This document shows positions 9,314 to 19,049 of a stretch of DNA of 64,000 nucleotides, piece after piece. The DNA is from Leptolyngbya subtilissima AS-A7. GTDB taxonomy: Bacteria; Cyanobacteriota; Cyanobacteriia; Phormidesmidales; Phormidesmidaceae. The notes under the pieces are model-generated. The model was not told the origin of the DNA. It was given only the letters and a program-made list of their open reading frames with translations, and did no database searches. Both the position numbers and the translations under genes were made by a program. Location of the stretch: the NCBI RefSeq assembly GCF_039962255.1, contig NZ_JAMPKY010000008.1, positions 62,001-126,000 of the forward strand, in the 5' to 3' direction. The number at the start of each line of letters is the position of its first letter. Position 1 is the stretch's first letter.

Positions 9314-10417
9314 CTAGGGCAGCGACACCGGCCCTGCCGAACGCCCCTGCTCTTGGGGCAGCGCTCGCTTTTTGCGCCACTTACGAATCGCCTGGGCCTC
9401 TCGTTGAATGGGGGTTAGGTAGGCATCGCTGGACAGATCAGCAGACTGATCGCCAAATTCGTCAGGCGGGTGCTGACGCGTATTCATGCAGCCAGCCAGC
9501 ACGTCGAGGTGGGGCTCTAGTTCTAGGGCGCGCTCTAGCTCGTCGACGGTGGTGTAGCGATCCTGGGAGTCGGGCAGCAGCATGCGATCGAGCACCATGG
9601 TCAAGTGGGGGCTGACGGTGACCGTGTGGTGCCAGCGAATCACCCCGCTGTGGGGATCTTGGTCAAACTCGATAGGGGTGCGGGCGGTGAGCAGATACAG
9701 GCAAGTCATGCCCAGGGCGTAGACGTCGCTGGCGTAGCAGGGGCGCAGGGCTAGCTGCTCGGGCGGGGCAAAGCCAGGGGTGCCGACAAACTGGGTGGCC
9801 GGAGCCTGCATCGAGCCTTGCTCCTCCACGTCGGAAAGGAATTCGCGCACGGCCCCAAAGTCAATCAGCACCAGGCGGCGATCGCGCTCACTGCGAATAA
9901 TATTGGGGGGCTTAATGTCGCGGTGAATGATGCGATTGCGGTGAATGAACTTCACCACCGGAATAATTTCGCGCAGAAAATATTTGACCTGGGCCTCGGT
10001 CAGCCGTCCGGCGCGACGTACCTCTTGGGCCAGGGTTTCGCCGTGCACGTACTCCTGCACCAGGTAAAACTCGCCCCCGGTGGTGAAGTAGTCAAGCAGC
10101 TGTGGAATCTGCGAATGGCTGCCAAGATTAGCCAAAGCCCGAGCCTCGCGGCGAAACCGCACCTTGGCGCGCTCTAGGGATAGCTCACTGCCCGCCTTGG
10201 GGCAGAGTTGCTTAATCACGCAGTAGGGTTCCCCCGGCAGGGTGGCGTTTTGAGCGAGATAGGTAACGCCAAAGCCGCCCTGACCCAGCTTTTTCAGCAC
10301 GCGGTAGCGATCGCGAAACAGCCGATGCGACTGGTAATAGTGGCGAATTTCAGAATTGGCTGCCCGGTCGAGGGCTTGGCCCGGTGAATTGACCATATAT
10401 GCTTGTCCTGGCCTCAA
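9314..10417 (-). CDS. serine/threonine protein kinase
   Basis: A 367-residue Hanks-type kinase. The glycine-rich loop LGQGGFGVTYLA (about 44-55), ATP-anchoring K69 (in VIKQ), catalytic loop HRDIKPPN with D167, DFG at 186-188 (IDFGAVRE) and the APPEQ activation segment are all present, so the enzyme should be active. The region after about 300 is short, with no membrane segment, TPR, WD40 or pentapeptide extension, unlike many cyanobacterial kinases, so it is probably cytosolic. The ORF start could also be the internal Met8. It converges with the hydrolase gene. The 445-bp gap upstream (10418-10862) holds only a weak 7-bp hairpin (10738-10765) and no gene I can support. Confidence 0.95.
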   Translation of the reverse strand: MRPGQAYMVNSPGQALDRAANSEIRHYYQSHRLFRDRYRVLKKLGQGGFGVTYLAQNATLPGEPYCVIKQLCPKAGSELSLERAKVRFRREARALANLGSHSQIPQLLDYFTTGGEFYLVQEYVHGETLAQEVRRAGRLTEAQVKYFLREIIPVVKFIHRNRIIHRDIKPPNIIRSERDRRLVLIDFGAVREFLSDVEEQGSMQAPATQFVGTPGFAPPEQLALRPCYASDVYALGMTCLYLLTARTPIEFDQDPHSGVIRWHHTVTVSPHLTMVLDRMLLPDSQDRYTTVDELERALELEPHLDVLAGCMNTRQHPPDEFGDQSADLSSDAYLTPIQREAQAIRKWRKKRALPQEQGRSAGPVSLP

Positions 10418-10862
10418 AAGAGGGGAAGATGCCTGTTTCCCGGTTCAATAATGAGCCAACCGAGCCGTAGCCCAATGGCAGCTAAAAATGCGCAGGAACA
10501 CAAAACGCTAGTACATCCAGAGCTAACCGCAGTGCAGGGTTATCCACTACCTTAGCAATTCTCCCAACAATACTTAGAAACTTAATAGTTGAGTGGCGGC
10601 AATACTACATTAGTAGCAACGATTAAAAATTAGGGTATCACGACAGGCCAGCTCTACTCAGCTATAGGTCTCATCTCTATCCAAAGGCGGATTTTTCCTC
10701 CGGAAGGATTTGGCTCCTGTATTAATTTGGGCGATGCAAGGACATTTTTTTACGCATTGTCCTTTAGGTGCATGCCCCAAAGCGGCCTCGCCGCAACGGT
10801 TGTAGCACTTCCAGAGATCTGACGCCAACGGACCCCTCTCCTGCCTAGCCTCTAAAGTTTTC

Positions 10863-12584
10863 TTAAAACCCCAAGTCGGCGCGGGCCATTTCTGAGGCTT
10901 TAAACACCACCTCGTCAGGCAGCTCTTCCCAGGCAGTAGCTCCTACTTGAGTATAAAAAGTGCTGTCATAGGGACGGGTGCGCACCACCACGGGCATGGG
11001 CACCGCATGGCCCAGCACCAGCGCCTGCTGCTTAGAGTCGAGCTTGGCCAGCACCGATCGCAGGCTCTGTCCCCCCGACACGCCGGTAAAGATGGCGTCG
11101 ATATCTTTCTCGTCGTTGAGCAGGGCGGTAATGCGGGTGCCGATCTGCGACATCACCTCGTTGTCAATGCCCGAGGGCCGCTGGTCAACCACTAGCAAGG
11201 TGACAAAATATTTGCGCATTTCCCGAGCGATGGTGCCAAAGATGGTCTGTCGGGCGGTGGCCGGGTCGAGAAAGCGGTGAGCCTCTTCGATAGTGATCAT
11301 CAGCTGGCGGGGTCGGTCCACCACGTTCTTAGTCTGCAAGAAGCGATCGGCCTTTTTGACGTAGCTGGCGTGAATGCGCCGGGCGATTACGTTGGTGGCC
11401 AGCATGTAAGCTAGCATGTTCGACTGAGAGCCAAACTCCACCACCACATGCTTGCCCTCGTCGATGGCCGCGAGAATCTGGGTGATGTAGTTGGTGCCGC
11501 TGGCCGCCTTCATATATTTAATGTCGGCCAGCCGCGTCAGCTTGCGCTGCAGCGCCATGATCGACGACTTGCTACCCATCTTGGTCTCGCAGAATTCCTG
11601 AATTTCCTCGTTGGTCATGGTCAGCAGACGGTTGATCCAGGCCTTGCCAAACTCGTTGCGCAGAATGATGGCGTTTTCCAGGCTGGCCTCCGATAGATTC
11701 AGCTCGCCCCGCACCAGATTCAGGTCTTCCACATCGATCTGGTCAAAGCTGATGTATAGCTCCTGGGCATCGCGCACGCCGCGTCGCTGGGTAGCCTCGG
11801 GATCGAGGGTAAACATCTGCACCTGGCCGGGAAACAGCTGCCTTAACCCCTTGACAGTGCTAAACTGCTTGCCCTCGCTAACGGCCTCCCAGCCGTACTC
11901 TGAGTGCATATCAAAGATTAAATTCACTGCCGCCTGCCGCTGAATAATGCCCGCTAGCAGCAGCCGGGTGAGAAACGATTTGCCCGTGCCCGACTTACCA
12001 AAGATGCCGTTGCTGCGCTCCACAAAGCGATCGAGATCCAGACAGACTGGCACCTCCATATCGATGGGTTGACCGATCGCAAAGTTCCGCCGATGGGGGT
12101 CGTCTTCCCAGCCAAAGATGATGCGAAAGTCGCGATCGCTGGCGTCATACACCTGACTAAAGTGGGCCGGAATCGTCTTTACCGGCAGCAGTTCCACGTC
12201 AGCGCTACTCTGCACCTCCATCGACCCGTAGCTGCTGTCAACCCCTTTTTTCTTTGCTTTCCCCTTACTCCCTACTCCTTCACCCTCCTGCTGCGTAAAC
12301 ATCAGCATCGGTGTCAGGTTGATCGTGCCGTAAGTGCCCGTCCCGGCCAGCACCTCCTGCAAAAACAGGTTTGACGGCTCCGGCGGGTGGGCCAGAATGC
12401 GCTGGCTCCCGGTGCCTAGGGTGACGTCGGTGAGCATGCAAAAGAACTGCGATCGCTGCCCCTGCACCACCAGAAACTTGCCCACCCGCATGTCTTCTAC
12501 CGAAATATCGGGGTGCAGGCGCACCTCTAGCCCCTGGCTCAGCGAACCTTGGATGACCGACCCCAGCGGCTGACTCATCCCCAT
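10863..12584 (-). CDS. HerA-like (DUF87) P-loop ATPase
   Basis: A 573-residue FtsK/HerA-superfamily ATPase. An N-terminal barrel-like HAS domain (about 1-180) precedes the Walker A motif GKSGTGKS (196-203), the segment LIFDMHSEY (222-230), Walker B MITIEEAHRF with E433/E434, and the sensor-like VVDQRPSGID (465-474). In archaea HerA works with the nuclease NurA in end resection. In bacteria similar ATPases act as DNA pumps or in defence, but no NurA or nuclease gene adjoins this copy. Its large size and conserved look suggest a core cyanobacterial gene. A lysine-rich insert (about 107-113) is likely a flexible loop. Role: inferred DNA translocase. Confidence 0.88.
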   Translation of the reverse strand: MGMSQPLGSVIQGSLSQGLEVRLHPDISVEDMRVGKFLVVQGQRSQFFCMLTDVTLGTGSQRILAHPPEPSNLFLQEVLAGTGTYGTINLTPMLMFTQQEGEGVGSKGKAKKKGVDSSYGSMEVQSSADVELLPVKTIPAHFSQVYDASDRDFRIIFGWEDDPHRRNFAIGQPIDMEVPVCLDLDRFVERSNGIFGKSGTGKSFLTRLLLAGIIQRQAAVNLIFDMHSEYGWEAVSEGKQFSTVKGLRQLFPGQVQMFTLDPEATQRRGVRDAQELYISFDQIDVEDLNLVRGELNLSEASLENAIILRNEFGKAWINRLLTMTNEEIQEFCETKMGSKSSIMALQRKLTRLADIKYMKAASGTNYITQILAAIDEGKHVVVEFGSQSNMLAYMLATNVIARRIHASYVKKADRFLQTKNVVDRPRQLMITIEEAHRFLDPATARQTIFGTIAREMRKYFVTLLVVDQRPSGIDNEVMSQIGTRITALLNDEKDIDAIFTGVSGGQSLRSVLAKLDSKQQALVLGHAVPMPVVVRTRPYDSTFYTQVGATAWEELPDEVVFKASEMARADLGF

Positions 12585-12779
12585 CAGGCAGTCCTCGTAC
12601 GGTATGGTGTTGGCCCTAAGGGCCTAGAGTAGAGCGCCAGCGGCACACAACATGCCTTAGAGTTGGGTTCCACTTTGTTTCACCCAACCTACGCAAGCCT
12701 TCAGTTTTCTGTTGACAGCGCTTTCGCCCCGTCAACTCCGCCAATTCTAATACACTTGTCCTGGTTGGCTCAACTTTGA

Positions 12780-12820
12780 TCAAAAATGTCCTGGGCTACC
12801 GAGTTCGATAGCTCAGGACA
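12780..12820 (-). terminator. Rho-independent terminator of the outer-membrane-type gene
   Basis: Twelve-base arms (12787-12798 and 12809-12820) pair with one G-U. On the minus strand the stem is followed by TTTTT (12782-12786). It lies 58 bp beyond the stop codon of the gene ending at 12878. Confidence 0.75.
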
Positions 12821-12877
12821 AAATCGCAACCAAGACACGGCAAGTCCAAAGAGTAGAGTCAAACCTAAATCAAGCCT

Positions 12878-13435
12878 TTAAAACTGGATGCCGACGCCGC
12901 CCTGCACCGAGATAGCCATATTGTTACCTTGGCGGTAGGCATCAAAGGCAAAAATAGCGTTGCCAAAGGCGACTAAGTTGCTATTGGGAAACAGATGGTC
13001 AATGCCCGGCTGAACGACAAAAGCTGTCTTGTCACCCACAATAGAGGGGTCATCGCCGCCGCCGCCGACAAACGAGGCCCCGGCTCCCACATACACATCG
13101 GTATTCCAGCTCAGCGGCACGTCGTAGGAAACGGTGGGCACAAACGCAAAGTCACCGCCAAAAATAAAGCCCTGGGCCCGCAGCGAAACCGGATATTGCA
13201 ACAGGCGATAGCGGCCAGAGATTACGCCTTGTACACCGCCACCTTGACCGGTAGCCGCGTCGCTGGTTAAGCCTATGCCGGCCCCGATGCCGACATAGCT
13301 ACCGTAGGCTACCTGGGCCTCGGCGGCCTCTGGAGCGATCGCCGCACCCGTAGCGGTAGTGGTCACTGCTAGCAGAGCAGCCCCTGCCGTACGCCCCATC
13401 CAACGCCCTAAGCTTTTCATGGAGTTACTCCTCAA
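12878..13435 (-). CDS. secreted, outer-membrane beta-barrel-like protein
   Basis: A 185-residue exported protein. A signal peptide (about 1-40) has a basic start, a hydrophobic core and an AEAQ cleavage site. The mature part alternates hydrophobic and small/polar residues in Gly-rich strands (YGSYVGIGAGIGL, GRYRLL, VYVGAGASFVGGGG) and ends in a C-terminal aromatic (GGVGIQF). That pattern is typical of small outer-membrane barrels of the OmpW/OmpA-N or cyanobacterial DUF type. No specific family or ligand can be assigned. It is monocistronic with its own terminator. The upstream gap 13436-13800 (365 bp) must hold its promoter and that of the next, divergent gene; I cannot place either precisely. 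Confidence 0.75.
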   Translation of the reverse strand: MRSNSMKSLGRWMGRTAGAALLAVTTTATGAAIAPEAAEAQVAYGSYVGIGAGIGLTSDAATGQGGGVQGVISGRYRLLQYPVSLRAQGFIFGGDFAFVPTVSYDVPLSWNTDVYVGAGASFVGGGGDDPSIVGDKTAFVVQPGIDHLFPNSNLVAFGNAIFAFDAYRQGNNMAISVQGGVGIQF

Positions 13436-13803
13436 CCCTTCAAACGATTGTGTGTTGGCTGACTGTGCGGGCTTACCGATGCCGACCCGAACCCATGGCT
13501 GTAGGGCGATTTTGGCCCTTATACCCTTAGTCTGCCGATAAGCTTACTGCATGGTTCAGATTTCGACACACCAAATTTTCCTAGTCGGTAAGATTGTTAA
13601 GGAGAAATCCGAGGCCAGGGGCAGAGGTCTCCGCTAGAGAAGCAGCACATCGACGAAAATGGCGTGTCCATCTACCGCAAATGGCTTGTTTGAGCACCAA
13701 GTCTATATAGCTTAAGTGAAGGAACCAACGGGAGGACTCAGGCTCAATGGCAGACGGGTATTCTGAGGTTAACTAGCTGACAACTAACACTGCGATCGCT
13801 GTG

Positions 13804-14544
13804 ATGAACGATTCCAAAGCCCTCTTTGACTACTGGCACAGCAAAGTACGCCTCAAAAATCTGAGCATTGTCTCTTCCCCTGGCCATGTTGAAACCCATC
13901 GTCTGCGCCACGATTGCACCAACTACGACAACCTCCGCGCCAGCCGCGAAGTCGCGCTGCTAGACGAGCTAGAACGCAGTCAGGTCATTGCCGTCATCAA
14001 ATACCAGTGCACAGCCCAGGTGCTTCAACGGCGGGCAGGCTTTCTCAACAGCCACATCGCAGAGCTTCAGAGCGAAGTTCAAGATCTCGCCCATACCAAG
14101 GGCAAGTTTCAAAAGATTATCCAAGCGCTGCAGGAAATCATCTTCGGTAAGGATCAAGATATTCAGGCGCTGCAAAACCGCATCTCTATTCTGGAGACAG
14201 AAAACGAGACCTTAAGAGCCGAAACTGAGCAGGCCAAAGCGTATAGCGAGCTTCTCCAAGAGTTTGAAACCCTCAAGAAAGAATTTGGGAAAGTCGCTAA
14301 GCGCAAGCAAGAACTTGCCAAAAACAATCAGAGTCTTGGCGGTCGAGTAAGCCATACCAACCGCTTCCGGAACGAGCGCGACGCAGCGCGGGCGGCGGCA
14401 GAAGAGCTGCGCCAAAAGCTGGCTCAGGTTACAGACCAGAACCAACAACTCCACAGCGAAAACGAGGCGCTAAAGTCAGAACTCTCTCAGCTCCGTCAGC
14501 AGACCAAGCTAGGCATTGTAGAAATTAGCCGCAATGGGAATTAA
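13804..14544 (+). CDS. coiled-coil protein of unknown function
   Basis: I do not recognise this 246-residue protein. The first ~75 residues are mixed alpha/beta in character (DYWHSKVRLKNLSIV, RLRHDCTNYDNLR) and could be a small globular domain. From about 75 to 235 it is a nearly continuous coiled coil rich in E, Q, K and L, with phrases such as ALQNRISILETENETL and QLHSENEALKSELSQL. There is no signal peptide or membrane segment. A GTG lies one codon upstream; the ATG is preferred. Its 3' end overlaps the next gene by 11 bp, so the two are probably translationally coupled and act together, perhaps as a complex built on coiled coils. Confidence 0.75.
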   Translation: MNDSKALFDYWHSKVRLKNLSIVSSPGHVETHRLRHDCTNYDNLRASREVALLDELERSQVIAVIKYQCTAQVLQRRAGFLNSHIAELQSEVQDLAHTKGKFQKIIQALQEIIFGKDQDIQALQNRISILETENETLRAETEQAKAYSELLQEFETLKKEFGKVAKRKQELAKNNQSLGGRVSHTNRFRNERDAARAAAEELRQKLAQVTDQNQQLHSENEALKSELSQLRQQTKLGIVEISRNGN

Positions 14545-15103
14545 CGACTTAAAGGCTAGAACCTATGAGTTAGCCGGTGTGACTACTACCCGGCAGCTCA
14601 AAGCTAAATACGCGGCGATTGCTCAACTCAACCTCCGCCTCAAAGCCTCCTGGAAAGAAGCGATCGCCGTTCTACAGACGAACCCAGCCAGCAATAGCAC
14701 CCCAGCCAAAGCCATCGCCGAGTTAAGAGCTGAGGTTTATACGCTGGCCCAGGTCTCCACAACTCAGCAGCTCAAAACTAAGTACGAGCATCTAAGGGCA
14801 CTTAACTTCAGCTTCAAAACGTCCTGGGAAAAGGCTCTCATCCTCTTGAGTGCCAACCAACAGGACTTTCGAGCCTGGCTGGCCAGCCCGCCCGAAGAGT
14901 ATAAGGCCCTATTTGCCGAAATTGAAACAGTTTCCGATGGCTTTAACTCCAAGCTGGAGAAGGCCAAACAGTTGGGACAAGAAGCTCGGGCGATGGCCAT
15001 CAGCCTTGAACAGCTAGCTGAGGAATCCCAAGAGGAAGCAGAACAGCTGCGGCAAGAGGCCGAAACTGCCCACCAGATTGCTCAGCAGGCGAATCTCAAC
15101 TAG
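14534..15103 (+). CDS. internally repeated helical protein of unknown function
   Basis: A 189-residue protein I do not recognise. It contains two copies of a ~42-residue unit, at 6-47 and 64-105. They share the pattern L(K/R)AxxYxLAxVxTTxQLKxKYxxxxxLNxxxKxSWxxAxxxL, with an invariant Trp, Lys-Tyr and Ser. The unit looks like a helix-turn-helix-like or three-helix module. The C-terminal 70 residues form an E/Q/A-rich coiled coil. It overlaps the preceding coiled-coil gene by 11 bp. The 14-bp gap to the 3' end of the convergent ppc gene has no obvious terminator. Confidence 0.75.
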   Translation: MGINDLKARTYELAGVTTTRQLKAKYAAIAQLNLRLKASWKEAIAVLQTNPASNSTPAKAIAELRAEVYTLAQVSTTQQLKTKYEHLRALNFSFKTSWEKALILLSANQQDFRAWLASPPEEYKALFAEIETVSDGFNSKLEKAKQLGQEARAMAISLEQLAEESQEEAEQLRQEAETAHQIAQQANLN

Positions 15104-15116
15104 CTGAAACCCGCAA

Positions 15117-18100
15117 TCAGCCCGTATTGCGCATCCCTGCTGCGATGCCGTTGATGGTGAGCAGCGCCCCTCGCAGCAGTTCGCCCTGGCTGTAGCGCGA
15201 TCGAATCACCCCCGTTGCCGCCTGGTCTTTGTACTGGCGCAGGCGTTTTAGCAGGGCCACCTGCAAAAAGCCCAGAGGCACGATGGTGCCGTTGCGCAAG
15301 TAGACCGATCGCTGCAAATCGGGGTCACCGTCGAGCAGGCGCTCGCAGTCAGTAATCCGTAGCACCATGTCACGGGTCAAGTAAAACTCTTGGGAAATGG
15401 TGCTAAACAGATCCAAAAACCGCTCTTTGTCTTCGGGGGTGGTGAGTTCGCGCACGTAGTGCTCAGCAATTTGTAGATCGACCTTAGCCAGGGTCATCTC
15501 CACCTTGGAGATCACCATCTTAAAGAAGGGCCACTTGCTGTAGAAGTAGCGCAGCACCTTGAGGTGTTCTTCCGGCGCTTCATCCACAAACTCTTGCAGA
15601 GCCGTGCCTACCCCGTACCAGGAAGGCAGCAAAAACCGGGCTTGGGTCCAGCTAAACACCCAGGGAATTGCCCGCAGACTGCCGAGGTCTTTTTTGCCTC
15701 CCCGGCGAGACGGACGCGAGCTGATCTGGAGCTGGCTAATTTCCTGAATGGGAGTGACTTGGTGGAAGAAGTTGACCAGATCGGGCTGTTCGTAGATCAG
15801 CTGACGGTAGTGGCTGCGGGAGCGAGTGGCCAGCTCCTCCATGGTCTCGTTCCAGGGCTGAATGTCGTCAACGCTGTTGCTCAGCAGGCTGGCCTGAATG
15901 ACGGCAGTGGTCACCGTCTCCAGGTTGTAGAGAGCCAGGTCAGAGAGGTTGTACTTAGAAGCCAGCACCTCGCCCTGCTCGGTGATTTTAATGCGGCCTT
16001 TGATGCTGCGGCCCGGCTGGGCCAAAATCGCCTCGTAGGCGGGGCCGCCGCCGCGCCCTACCGAGCCGCCGCGTCCGTGGAAGATCCGCAGGGAAACGCC
16101 GTAGCGATCGGCGGTGGTCTGAAGCGCTTGCTGGGCCTTATGAATTTCCCAGTTGCTGCTGAGAAAGCCGGAGTCTTTGTTGCTGTCGGAGTAGCCCAGC
16201 ATCACCTCTTGCAGGGGCACCGCCCGAGGGGTGGCCACGCTGCCGGGGCCTTCGTCGGCGGGCTGCTTGGCTTGGCCTTCTAGCAGGTTGCGATACAGCG
16301 ACAACTGAAACAGCTCCTCCATCACCGCCGGGGCGCGCTGGAGGTCTTCGACGGTCTCAAACAGGGGCACTGGCTGAAGACTGCTCAGCTCAGCGCTGGG
16401 GTCGTAGAGACCCGCCTCCTTGGCCAACAGCAGCACCTCTAGCAGGTCGCTGACGGTGTGGCTCATGCTGATTACGTAGCTGCCGCAAATATCGGGGCCA
16501 AACTCCTGGTGAAGCTGGCGCACCATGTGCAGAGTAGCGATGGTCTCGCGAGTTTTGGCAGAGAAGGGCAGCTCGCGGGGGGTGAGGGGGCGGCGGGTGG
16601 TGAGTTCGCTGACCAGCCAGGCAATTTTGTCGGCCTCGGGCAGCTCGCTATAGGGCTGAGGCAAAACTTGCAGGTACTCGGCGATCTCGTCGAGGGCGTC
16701 GGAGTGGCGGGTGCTCTCTTGCCGCAGGTCAAGCTGGGCCAGGTTAAAGCCAAAGATTTCGACTTGGCAGATCAAGGTGTTGAGGTCTTGGCAATTAAGG
16801 CCAGTGGCTTCTAAGTTGCGCTGAATCAGCCGCAGCTCGGCCAGAAACTCGTGGCCGTAGCGGTAGATTGGCAAGCCGCTGGAGTCGTTGGAGTGGTCAG
16901 CAAAGGGGTCGCTTTGGTAGAGGCGCTGACTGCGATCGCAGGTATTCTTCAGCCGCTGTTTGATGTAGGCCAGCTTGAGGCGGTAGGGCTCTTGACGGTA
17001 GCGAATGGCCAGCTCGTCGTAGATGTCAGCCATTTTGACCTGATCTTGCTCCAGCGATTCGAGCAGCTCAGGCAGAACCTCACTCCAGTGCAGGGAGAGG
17101 CTGAGCAGTTCGACCAGGCGATCGACGGAGGCCATGTACTTGTTGAGCACCAGGTTGCGCTGGTAGCAGGCAGTCTTCCAAGTAACCTCGGGGGTAACGG
17201 AGGGGTTGCCGTCGCGATCGGCCCCTACCCAGGAGCCAAACCGGCAAAAGCGGTGGCGGGGCGGGTCGAGCTCCGGGAAGGTAGTGGCGATCGCCCGCTC
17301 AAACCGCTGGTATAGCTGAGGCAGGGCATCAAACAGCACCACGTTGAAGTAGTGCAGGGTGTAGTCAACTTCGTCGAGCACCGAGGGCTTAAACTGGTGC
17401 AGCTCGTCGGTGCGCCACCAGAGGCGAATTTCTTCGGTGAGCTGTTCTTTGAGTTCTTCGATCTCCCAAGAAGAGGTCAAGCCCAGGGTTTGGGCGCTCT
17501 CTTCGGCCTGATCCATCTGACGCAAAATGCTGGCAATCCGCCGCTGCTTGTCGCGGATCGTGTGGCGCACAATTTCGGTGGGGTGGGCGGTAAACACCAG
17601 CCGCACATCGAGCTGATCGATCAGGTTTTGGATTACCTGGGGCGGCACGTTCAACCGCTTGAGGGTGGGGAACAGCCAGTGGAAGGTGCCCGCCTCTTTG
17701 CGGCTGCTGGGGGGGTCGGCAATGCTGCGGGTCAGCAGGTCAGCCTGGAAGAGGTTGTTCGACTCGCTGTCGCTGCCGCTATTGCCGAAAATTGACTGAC
17801 CAATGCGCTGGGCCAGCTCCGAGGTTTCGTAGGCGGCCCGATACTGCTGCTGCTGATCGCGCTGCTCGTAGTGCTGCTCAACGATGTTAATCAGCTGAAA
17901 GTAGAGGGCAAAGGCTCGCGAGGCCCGAATGGCGTCTTCAAGATCGAGGGCTTCAACCACATCGACGACGGCTTTAACCCGAGCCTCGGCGGCAGTGGGG
18001 GCCTGCCCATCAGGGGAGCACATGCGCCGCAGCTGCTGGAGTAGTTTTAGGAGTTCAGGGCCACAGGCGTGCTCCAGGACGTTTTCCCATAGGTCTTCGA

Positions 18101-18230
18101 CCACGCGCAGCCGGTGGCGCAGCAGCAAATCTTGCCACGAGGACTGATCATCCACCGCTGCGGGCAAGCTAGCCGAGTCAGTCTGAGCTGCGGGCCGGGC
18201 ATCCCCGGAGGAGTGGAGCGTTGAACTCAT
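15117..18230 (-). CDS. ppc: phosphoenolpyruvate carboxylase
   Basis: This cytoplasmic anaplerotic enzyme adds bicarbonate to PEP to give oxaloacetate. At 1037 residues it is normal for cyanobacteria. Key motifs in order: [12 protein letters not shown] with the catalytic His (about 215), [16 protein letters not shown] (about 330), [18 protein letters not shown] (about 678-695), [14 protein letters not shown] (the Gly-rich catalytic loop, about 710-725), EVLASKYN, and a C-terminal RNTG that replaces the usual QNTG tail. The N-terminal Ser phosphorylation motif of plant enzymes is not evident, as is usual for cyanobacteria. It is monocistronic; its upstream neighbour is a small membrane protein on the same strand. 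Confidence 0.98.
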   Translation of the reverse strand: MSSTLHSSGDARPAAQTDSASLPAAVDDQSSWQDLLLRHRLRVVEDLWENVLEHACGPELLKLLQQLRRMCSPDGQAPTAAEARVKAVVDVVEALDLEDAIRASRAFALYFQLINIVEQHYEQRDQQQQYRAAYETSELAQRIGQSIFGNSGSDSESNNLFQADLLTRSIADPPSSRKEAGTFHWLFPTLKRLNVPPQVIQNLIDQLDVRLVFTAHPTEIVRHTIRDKQRRIASILRQMDQAEESAQTLGLTSSWEIEELKEQLTEEIRLWWRTDELHQFKPSVLDEVDYTLHYFNVVLFDALPQLYQRFERAIATTFPELDPPRHRFCRFGSWVGADRDGNPSVTPEVTWKTACYQRNLVLNKYMASVDRLVELLSLSLHWSEVLPELLESLEQDQVKMADIYDELAIRYRQEPYRLKLAYIKQRLKNTCDRSQRLYQSDPFADHSNDSSGLPIYRYGHEFLAELRLIQRNLEATGLNCQDLNTLICQVEIFGFNLAQLDLRQESTRHSDALDEIAEYLQVLPQPYSELPEADKIAWLVSELTTRRPLTPRELPFSAKTRETIATLHMVRQLHQEFGPDICGSYVISMSHTVSDLLEVLLLAKEAGLYDPSAELSSLQPVPLFETVEDLQRAPAVMEELFQLSLYRNLLEGQAKQPADEGPGSVATPRAVPLQEVMLGYSDSNKDSGFLSSNWEIHKAQQALQTTADRYGVSLRIFHGRGGSVGRGGGPAYEAILAQPGRSIKGRIKITEQGEVLASKYNLSDLALYNLETVTTAVIQASLLSNSVDDIQPWNETMEELATRSRSHYRQLIYEQPDLVNFFHQVTPIQEISQLQISSRPSRRGGKKDLGSLRAIPWVFSWTQARFLLPSWYGVGTALQEFVDEAPEEHLKVLRYFYSKWPFFKMVISKVEMTLAKVDLQIAEHYVRELTTPEDKERFLDLFSTISQEFYLTRDMVLRITDCERLLDGDPDLQRSVYLRNGTIVPLGFLQVALLKRLRQYKDQAATGVIRSRYSQGELLRGALLTINGIAAGMRNTG

Positions 18231-18409
18231 GGGTATGACAGCAGAGAGAACGGGGATATCGCAAAGATTCTATAGGATTACCCTGACCGGAAGAAGTTTG
18301 TCCAGATGAACAAATTGAAATCGTTACAGCGTTATCAGCGCTTACCAAAGCTGTCAAACCCTTCTCTGGCAAGGGTTTTCGAGAGAGCAAAAACCCTGGC
18401 AAAACAGAC

Positions 18410-18643
18410 CTAACTCTCCGATGCGGGGGTTGCGATATCGGGTGCACCTAGCGGCATTTTTAAGTTGGGCAGGCGATCGCCCGCGAAGAGCTGCTCGCTG
18501 ACTAGACCCAGCTGGGTCAGCCCATCGGCCAGGGCACGGGTCACCAAAATACCGAGCAGCACCGGGGGCACCAGCAGACCCACCGCCACCTCGGCAGACT
18601 GACGGTTAACTGGGGCAGAATCAGAACGGCGCGACGAGGTCAT
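18410..18643 (-). CDS. small single-pass membrane protein, unknown
   Basis: A 77-residue protein from the internal ATG (MTSSRRSDS), preferred because the upstream extension of 46 codons looks non-coding. After a polar, basic start there is one hydrophobic stretch (VGLLVPPVLLGILVTRALA, about 22-40) and then a short amphipathic tail (LTQLGLVSEQLFAGDRLP). I recall similar small proteins as conserved hypotheticals in filamentous cyanobacteria but cannot name a family. It lies 179 bp upstream of ppc, on the same strand. Confidence 0.6.
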   Translation of the reverse strand: MTSSRRSDSAPVNRQSAEVAVGLLVPPVLLGILVTRALADGLTQLGLVSEQLFAGDRLPNLKMPLGAPDIATPASES

Positions 18644-19049
18644 AGGATAATCACAAGTTGGGGCACAAATGGGGAAAAAATCTAGGGTCAAAGCCGACTC
18701 TGAAAGCGCCGCTAGAGGGGTCTTGGGAAGCGATCGCCCAAGCGTACCGTCGGCGCAATTGATCACTAATATATTAGACAAGGGGCCTTACGCTTGACTA
18801 GGCAGCCTTGGCCAGGGCGTCCCTGTCATCTCCCCATTGTTGAACCAGGTTGTTGAGCAGGTAGGATGGGGCAAGTAGGATGGGGTCAATGGCTGAGCAC
18901 CCCTGGGCTGACCCAGTTTTGAAATTGCCCTAAAAGAAATCGGCTGATTGGCGCTGGAGTTGGTATAAATTAAACCGACTGCGCCACGGCCAGGCGCTGT
19001 CTCACAATTCGGGAGTGTGGCCCTAGCCTAGCCGTTACCCTGACCCCCT

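Noticed and set aside
10418-10862. Possible gene or RNA between the kinase and HerA genes
   Set aside because: Stops in all frames; only a weak 7-bp hairpin at 10738-10765; no tRNA-like fold.
15564-16283. 239-residue plus-strand ORF
   Set aside because: Antisense to well-conserved ppc, with shadow composition and no motifs.
18861-18890. Two 15-bp gtaggatggggcaa-like direct repeats
   Set aside because: Two degenerate copies only; could easily be chance.
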